A stretch of DNA of 64,000 nucleotides from positions 12,585,606 to 12,649,605 of the forward strand of contig SSBO01000009.1 of NCBI GenBank assembly GCA_005281725.1, given 5' to 3'. The stretch comes from Wuchereria bancrofti (taxonomy: Eukaryota > Nematoda > Chromadorea > Rhabditida > Onchocercidae). The notes beneath the pieces are model-generated. The model did no database searches. It was not told the DNA's origin and saw nothing but the letters and a program-made list of their open reading frames with translations. The position numbers and the translations under genes were made by a program. Of this stretch, positions 57,040 through 64,000 are shown one piece after another. Position 1 is the first letter of the stretch, and each line of letters starts with the position of its first letter.

Positions 57040-60000
57040 ATGATTCGTAAACAGCACCCCACACGAATGACAGTTTATAATCGAAATGTGCGAAATACTG
57101 ATTCCGGTGATATTAGTGGTAGTGGTAAGTTATTTGTTGTATTTTTGTTACCTTAGAAGATCGAACACTTGTTTTTATTTCTCGGAGTAGTGAAAAGTTT
57201 ACAGTTTCCATGTAAGATATACTACATTTTGTCTTCATTTATTCAGGAGCTAAAATATGACACTTTCATTGCATACACAATTTTTTCATGTGGGCAACAG
57301 TGAATTCAATTCCTACTTTGAAGGTGTTGGGATTGAACCTTTCACCTTATACTACTATAAAGTGTTAAAATTGGATTCTTTGAAAACATTCCATTCAGAG
57401 GCTGGATTTTTTTTTTTTTTTTGCATGTTTTATCTTGGTTTCTTTCTTCTGCATTAAAAGAACTTCGATTTGTATCATCGATCGAAAGAATACTTAAGAA
57501 CTTATCAGGAAATGGTGACAAATGCGAAAATCCACGACGTGGTCGACAAAAAAGTGGTTCAAAGAGGAATAGTGTTGGAGCAAGAATGTCCAAGGGTAGT
57601 AATGATTTCACTACATTCTCATTTTCAGTGATATTAAGGCCTTTTTTTTATTTCAGGATATTGAAATTCACATTTTTCAAATAAGTATGTAAACCATAAT
57701 TCAGTTTTGAATGTTCTATTCGGTGCATTAATTTAGATTATGGATTATATGCAAAATTGCAAGTTAGCTTCGCATGATTCACGTACTTATTGCGGTTTTC
57801 AGGATCACTCAATGTGTCTTCAGATTCAAGGGCGAAAACTTCCTTGTCGTTTGGTCCACCTATACCTGATGATATTTTAGATGATCTTTGCTTCCGATTC
57901 CTTATCAATATACCAGACGATCAGGTGATTCATACGTTACCGCTGAATGGCATTCAATCTCTTCAGTACACTGAGTGCTCAGATTTCAGTATTTGTAAAA
58001 ATTGGACGGTTTTCTGACCCAAACAATTCACTTTCTTTCAGAAAAATGCTCCTGTACGACTTTGCTTCCAAATCGAATTGGCACATTGGTTTTATATAGA
58101 TTTTTATTGCAAAGGGAATGATAATTCAAATGTTAAATGTCCTGAAGTGAGCATGAGAGATTTGGTCGGGTGAGTGATCGTAAAGTCTTCCTTTAAGGTT
58201 ATTGATGATACGATTTTATATATGTAATTCGTGAGCCTTATAATTTCAAAAAATTAGCATTTAACTTATATTTACTTGTTCTTAAAGCACTCCAGCGATC
58301 TCATCTTCTGGTCAAAGGGGGAAAAGCTCAATCATAAAGACAGTTTCTTTGTCTTTTCATCACTAACTGCAGTTTTGTTTAGGCAAATATTCAACCATTG
58401 TGATTTCCTTATCCAATACACAGACAACGTAGACAAGGTAATTTATAAGGGTCATTTTTTAAGTTTAAGTTCTGCTCATCATTAGTCTTTTTAATGATCA
58501 ATAATGTTCCTGAAACTTTACTGGTAATCTGATGCAGGTGATGGAAGAATGGCGTATTTATAAGTCTGGTGTGCCAACATATGGTGCTGCACTCTTGGAT
58601 AGCTCACTGAATTACGTGCTGTTAGTACAGGGGTATTTTGCAAAGAACAGTTGGGGATTTCCGAAGGGAAAAGTTCGTTGATTTTTGAAAGTTTTTAAAG
58701 CGACTAGTCAAATGTTATTTGTTGGTTATGTGCGAATACTTAAAAATCATTTCTATCCTTAATGCATGACAGTGTATCTTTTTGTGTGCAAAATATTTTG
58801 TTGCTAGCGTTAGTTAATAGCAAAACACTACCTGAAGAAGCACACTGATTGTAGGGGTGAGTAAAAGTTAAAATTGTAACGGAAGGATAAGTGCGTAGCA
58901 CAGAGAAGTTTTAATAAAAGCCAGCATAATTAATTTCTCCGCTGCAATATTCAGGAAAGATTTGACTTAGCTTGCAAGACTCATGCAAAACATGGGACAA
59001 AAGTGAATAAGCATGTAATTGAAGCGGAATGGGTGGCAGAAAAAATGGAATATATAGAAGAAATCAAACCGCTTTTTGTGACTCACTAAAATAAAATTTG
59101 TTAATTGGATAAATAATGGATATTAAAACTCCATTGTTTGCACAAGGAGTGATAAGAATGACTATCCAGACTTTTGCGTAGCATTTATATGTATATTTTT
59201 CATTACTATACAAGCATCAGGAACAATACATACTGTAGATGAATGTGATATATCTCTTTCATGCCACAACGCAACATTTTCTAATGCAGAAAATGCGTAA
59301 CTACGTATAAGCGTGAGCCCAGCTAATTTTTCACCTAAAATAGGATTGCTGTTTTGTGGCATAGTAGAGCTTCGTTTCAATCCAGTAGAAAAATATTCAG
59401 CAATCTCAGTTCTTTATAAGTGACGAATGATGAATGTAAGTGACATAACTTATACCGAACTAGTTTTGTAGGCGTTTGATAAACAAACTTCGTATTACTG
59501 GAAAAAACGTGTGTTAATTGTCATATTTTCTAAAAACACCGAAAGATCTACACGTATATATTAAGTATTAGTCCCTTAACCACTAAAAAATAAGACAAAA
59601 AAAAGAAAGTGAATTTTAACAGAAACAAAAATTTTAACAAAAATTTTTTAACAAAAATTGGTCATAAATTTTCTTGTTCTTTATAAGTGACGCTATGCGA
59701 TTAAGATAACAAGGCGTATGAAAGGCTTCATCATTTGTGTGATTGCGAATTTTGAACTGGAAAAAATTTCATCATTTATGTAACGAACTGGATAGTAAAC
59801 TAGATAAAGGAAGGAGATAACAAATTTGCAAAAGAATACCATAATTTATCTAAAATTTCTAATCCAGAAGTTGAAGGAGATGCAATAATAAATGAATGCA
59901 TTTAAGATTAATGAACAAGAAGAACCGATGGCTTGCGCTAGTCGAGAGGTAATGGAAGAAGTTGGTTTTGATATTTCTGACAAAATTTGCAAAACACGTT

Positions 60001-62568
60001 TGATTCAGTGTTTTGTGAACGATACTTTAATTCGACTATATATAATACGCGATGTTCCCATTGATTTCCCGTTTGCTCCTAATACTCGAAACGAAATAGG
60101 GTGCGTACTTTTTTTTTTTATGCTCCAAGATTTGTTGAGTAATTGTATGAAGTGAGTGAGAATATCGCCTTTTTCCTAGGTAGGGAAAAGAGAAATTCCA
60201 ATTTTCAGCAAGATTCAATGGTTTTGTATTTGGGATTTGCCGAAGGATCGAAACGACGTTGTCACGTGTGAGCGAATTGGTATGTCTCCAAGCAGTTTCT
60301 ACACCGTGATTCCGTTCGTCAAAGAGCTGCAAGCATATGTTTCGAAATATAACACCCACAATAAGCTGAAGCATAAGGTAAAGTTGGTTTAGTTCTTACG
60401 ATTTAACCGAATTATATAATTTATTGCATCAAAAAAGATATTTTTTCTCTTTGGAATGCTTTTAGACTGCAGCATGCATATTTGTATACATTATGCAGGT
60501 TAAAATACTGCATAATAATATATACCTGCTGTTATTTCTGCTATATGAACGGTATTTATGTGTGTACGTATGTATGTCTGTGTGGAATGCTCCATCAGCA
60601 AATATTATGCAACAAGAGATAATAGGAATGGAAATTTTTGAAGGAAAAAATTTGAGATATGAAAATTTGAAATAACGATGTTTAATCCCTCAGTAATACT
60701 GAAAGCAATGCTCTATTGAAGGAGTGATGTTTCATTTTTTTTTTTTCTTTATTTTTTCAGCCAATGGATGCGATTAATATTAGCACACGTTCATCAAGCG
60801 CATTTAGTCCTGTGCAGCCTCAGCGTACGTTTCCTTTTTTTTTTTCATAATAAATTTATAATTTTGATATGATCCAAAAAGCTTTCATTACTATTACTTT
60901 TGTTTTGTCATCATTATTGCTACTTGCATTTTATTTATTTTCAATTAGAGTTATAATTAGCACATCTTTTGGTAAATGGAAAAGTCATATTATTAACTTT
61001 TTACAATCACGCATTAAATTGATGACACCGATGCTTTAAATCACTGAACGGATTAGACATAGTTTGGTGTTTGAAATTATCACAAGATTCTTGTACATAG
61101 AGTTTAATATCTGCTATTTATATCAGTTTTATATTTGTATGCCATTATCAAAGTATTATGGTGTAACAGTATCATTATCAACTGTGGTAATAATGACACT
61201 GCACCATTCAGCATAATAATTCTCACAATAATGCCATATTGACAAGACATTTTTTTTTTTTTTTTGCTTGTTGTGAACAATTTTATTGTATAGAGAAGAA
61301 TGAGATGCTAGCACCAGCATTGAGTCCTTTATTCAACACGAAGACTACAGCAAATATGAATCGTTCAGCGGTTTCTCATCATTCTTCCCAGCATGCATCA
61401 CCAAATTCGGCATTTTTCAAGCCGCTGACATCATCAGCGCAACATATTTCATACACTGGTACCGCCTTTGTGCGAATGTTATCCGGCGCTTCCTGTACGA
61501 GCATTGAAGGTAGATCTCATTAGGAATGTTGTTTATATCATGTGTTTTTAGCTTTCGAACTTAGCCGAAGATTCATACGGTTTTACTAGAGTGTTATTGT
61601 TTTGAGATAGTATTAAAATGTAAACGAGAAAAGTAATTTTTTATAGTGGTGTAAGTTGTTATGTTCAATTTTATTAATAAATTATGTGAAATCTCCAGAA
61701 AGAGTGAAAATGAAAGAAGTGACAAGACCAGTGCCCACAGTTCCAAAAGCAGCTGTTCCACCACTTGGTCGTCCAGTATATGATGCATTCAGAGATGAAG
61801 GGGAAAAGAAGGTATGTAAATGAAAACATTAACAGGTTTTTTTTTTTTTTTTTCTTTTTCAGTGTTTTGAAACTTTTAGATTTGAGAGATTCTAAATTGT
61901 ATGTTGGACGAGAAATTTGAGCAAGATCAGATGTGTGCACTTGCACTCTGTTAATTTTTCATTTGATAAGCTGTATAGATTTAGCTTTTTACTTGTAGGA
62001 ATGCTGTTACAATTGTGGTTTAATTTTCACTGCATCAGATACTTGCATTTAATTTCAGGTATTTTCATCCGTACAAGAATCACCACAGAAAACATTATTG
62101 AATGATATTCTTTATCATGGAATCAGAAATGCGAGAGAAGTGACCAACTATTCGGTTGGTAGCAGCGCACAGAAAGCTGTGGAATGTGACAGTTGTTTCA
62201 GTCTGCCAGTAAATAAAGATATCTCACCACTGCCTCATAATCCAGGGTTTGCCTTCATTTGACTAATGAGATTGTAGAAAACTAGTTTGGAAGAAGTTAT
62301 CGGCGGTTTGTACTAGTACATTTATATATTTGCTCGAGTTTAAATCATTTTCTAAACTTGTTGGCTTTCTTTGTCAAATAAAATATTTTGCAGAGAGGAC
62401 TTAATGAAGAATTATTTAAAAGGAGTTGCTGGTTGCTTGAAAAACCCAATGACGAATTATATGACTGAAGACAGACCACTCATTAATTTGTGCAATGCCT
62501 GGAAAAATTTCAAAGTTTGTGATTTTCTTTTCGAATCTATTTCAAGTGAATACAATCTGCACGAATAA
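57040..62568 (+). CDS. dcap-2: mRNA decapping enzyme Dcp2 (Nudix hydrolase)
   Basis: Thirteen exons: 57040-57124, 57461-57595, 57803-57924, 58042-58169, 58383-58437, 58538-58672, 59907-60100, 60209-60377, 60761-60824, 61294-61509, 61699-61811, 62059-62246, 62394-62568; 592 residues with consistent phases. A basic, low-complexity N-terminus (1-80) is followed by the Dcp2 box A helical domain ([32 protein letters not shown]). The Nudix domain starts at [12 protein letters not shown] perfect Nudix box spans 219-241 (Gly219, Glu225, then REVMEEVGF with Glu237 and Glu238 as metal ligands). Box B follows ([19 protein letters not shown]). The C-terminal ~240 residues are Ser/Pro-rich and probably disordered, as in other Dcp2 proteins. 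The enzyme cleaves the m7G cap, releasing m7GDP, with Dcp1 in cytoplasmic P bodies. Intron 6 (58673-59906) is the longest and contains foreign-looking DNA. The start is less certain than the core, because the N-terminus is poorly conserved. Confidence 0.94.
58955..59089 (+). CDS. Orphan terminal exon-like frame inside dcap-2 intron 6
   Basis: An AATATTCAG acceptor is followed by 44 codons and TAA, with AATAAA directly after the stop (about 59090). The peptide begins [20 protein letters not shown] and ends EIKPLFVTH. Codon content and lack of repeats look like real protein, and there is an in-frame stop just upstream of the acceptor, so it would need to be spliced in. It is in phase with dcap-2 exon 6; using it would end the protein before the Nudix box. 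I do not recognise a family. It could be an alternative last exon, a relic of another gene, or chance. Confidence 0.35.
   Translation, partial: ERFDLACKTHAKHGTKVNKHVIEAEWVAEKMEYIEEIKPLFVTH
59195..59412 (-). pseudogene. purB: Fragment of bacterial (Wolbachia-like) adenylosuccinate lyase purB in dcap-2 intron 6
   Basis: On the minus strand, antisense to dcap-2, about 70 codons read [20 protein letters not shown], then [20 protein letters not shown] and [17 protein letters not shown], ending PDACIVM. This is the central helix region of bacterial-type PurB, around the fumarate-lyase signature SSxMPxKxNP, followed by the bacterial [12 protein letters not shown] block; animal ADSL differs there. 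The signature Lys is replaced ([10 protein letters not shown]), the first ~240 and last ~100 residues of the ~430-residue enzyme are missing, and a TAA lies just upstream in frame. It is therefore a dead fragment. The best explanation is a nuclear insertion of endosymbiont DNA, as is common in filarial genomes. PurB normally acts in purine synthesis. Confidence 0.85.
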
Positions 62569-64000
62569 TAGTATTGAATTTTAACTTTTTTTCTTCGAAT
62601 CATACCGTTTGTCTATTTATTGTGTGGTTTTGCATATTTCTAAGAGCAAAAAAGTAACAAGAATCAAAAACGGTATTGGTAAACTACTATTTTTTTTTCC
62701 TTGAGTTAATGGACATTCTCTCAATTTGGGTAGTGTACCTTTGCATAAAGAACGCATGTATTTGCAGTTCGATATTTCGCGATTATTTTGAAAGTGATGT
62801 TCATAAGAAGCACGCTTAATTCTGAAATGTACAGACTTGCAATGGATTTTATTTTGACGTATTAAACTTTATTGAATCAAAGAAGACCAAAAAACGCAGT
62901 TCTTGGAGGATGGTTTTAAAATAATGGAAGTATTAATTAAAACATTCTTGCAAACTATGCGAATGTTAAGACAAGTAATTCTTATTCTTAAAATTGCCTT
63001 TATAATAATATTAACTGGTGAAATAACACTAGCTTCTGTATAAAAATTATCTGTAAATGCTAAATCATTCATCAGAATTTACGTCCTCTAATTGTATATG
63101 AACTGTCATTGTCGCTTTGAAAGATTTTCTCTGTAAACTATGTGTAAATTTTAATAATGTTTTATCAAATATCCATAAATGTCAGTTTTATTTCTAACCT
63201 GTTTGTTCATTCGGTGCTGATCAATTTGTCCTTCAGTTGTCATCACTTGAAAAATTATTTCTGCAAGCTTCAATTTACTTTCAAACAGAAATTTGTTTAA
63301 GAAATATTCTAGCATCTAAAAGTTATTTACTCTATTATTTCAGATAAGTTTTACGCTAGATATGCTGTATTCATGCCCAAGATCTTTTATTTGCTACTGC
63401 TGTTTTTCCATATTGAAATTGTTCAATTTTGTTCGTGTTATTGTTTCTTGAAGGATTATTTTTCGTCTCAGTTGAACTTCGAGAGAAATTATTCAGTATT
63501 TGATTTAGTGCATCTCTTCAACACTTCCAATCATGTTCATCTGCTTTTCAAAATATCGAGATATTTTTTCTTTTGACTGATTAATTGTTGGGTATATGTT
63601 ACTCATTGTGTTTATTGAGCATTCATACTATCATTAATTGATAAAAGTATCTTGTTAGATGCAACTGATTATTACTTTCTTGATCGAAACTTCTTAAGTA
63701 TTAGTCTATGCTGTGCTGTGAATTAGAGGGTGGTTTTGTTCATTCATTCAAACGCGAAACATTCTTTGCTCGGGATTTTTTCCCCTTTTTTTTTTTGATT
63801 GAGACATCATGTCACTCCTGGTTTGCAAATTAAAAACATGATATCATTGAACTCAAAACTAAATCTTAAAAAAATCACAATATTTGGGTAGTATAGTTCG
63901 AAGTAATAAAGTGATTTAGGATTACAGAAATAGCAAACCGTTCAAAAATGCCAGTGCTTCTTATATTTCACATCGGAGGTGTAATTTTGTCTTTATCCAA
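62569..64000. other. Region downstream of dcap-2, no gene recognised
   Basis: About 1.4 kb to the window edge, including the dcap-2 3' UTR. Open frames on both strands (63072-62869 minus, 63373-63576 plus) are hydrophobic or biased and match nothing I know. Confidence 0.5.

Noticed and set aside
60036..60374. 112-codon minus-strand frame
   Set aside because: Antisense to dcap-2 exons 7 and 8, which have clear Dcp2 homology on the plus strand.
62869..63072. 67-codon minus-strand frame and a 39-codon plus-strand frame across it
   Set aside because: Ile/Leu-rich on both strands, no homology recognised and no RBS or splice context.

Overview
The window looks like nuclear DNA of a filarial (onchocercid) nematode. 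It is very AT-rich, with long homopolymer and trinucleotide runs. The genes have many small exons and short introns with TTTYAG-type acceptors. The families fit a nematode: a TWK-type potassium channel pair and a secreted Cys/Gln-rich protein. A piece of an alphaproteobacterial (Wolbachia-like) purB gene lies inside an intron, which points to a lineage that carries or once carried that endosymbiont. No tool was run. Gene models were built by reading frames, splice sites and exon phases by eye. Every multi-exon model below stays in frame from start to stop.

Layout. On the left, minus strand, are the first exon of mon-2 (154 to 35, continuing off the window) and, upstream of it in the same direction, a complete 13-exon ST7 homologue (5373 to 1344). 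After about 5 kb of AT-rich DNA comes a plus-strand, three-exon gene for a secreted Cys/Gln-rich protein (10612-12900). Next is a 16-exon two-pore-domain K+ channel on the minus strand (21173 to 14849). About 18.5 kb of gene-poor, repeat-rich DNA separates it from a second, paralogous K2P channel on the plus strand (39698-49805), so the two channels are head to head. The second channel converges on dihydrolipoyl dehydrogenase (dld-1, minus, 54408 to 50468). That gene is divergent from the mRNA decapping enzyme Dcp2 (dcap-2, plus, 57040-62568). The last 1.4 kb holds no gene I can support.

How the genes relate. They are ordinary housekeeping or membrane genes rather than one system. mon-2 and ST7 may be co-transcribed. 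The K2P genes are a duplicated pair with partly identical exon sizes and phases. dld-1 is the E3 subunit of mitochondrial 2-oxoacid dehydrogenases, and dcap-2 removes mRNA caps.

Points worth a second look: (1) the purB fragment in dcap-2 intron 6, with altered catalytic-signature residues; (2) an orphan terminal exon in the same intron; (3) two interleaved long inverted repeats between the channel genes; (4) all three single-base N positions fall at direct-repeat junctions (162 bp, 51 bp and 1550 bp), which looks like unresolved contig overlap and would inflate intron 1 of the second channel; (5) the secreted Cys/Gln-rich protein.
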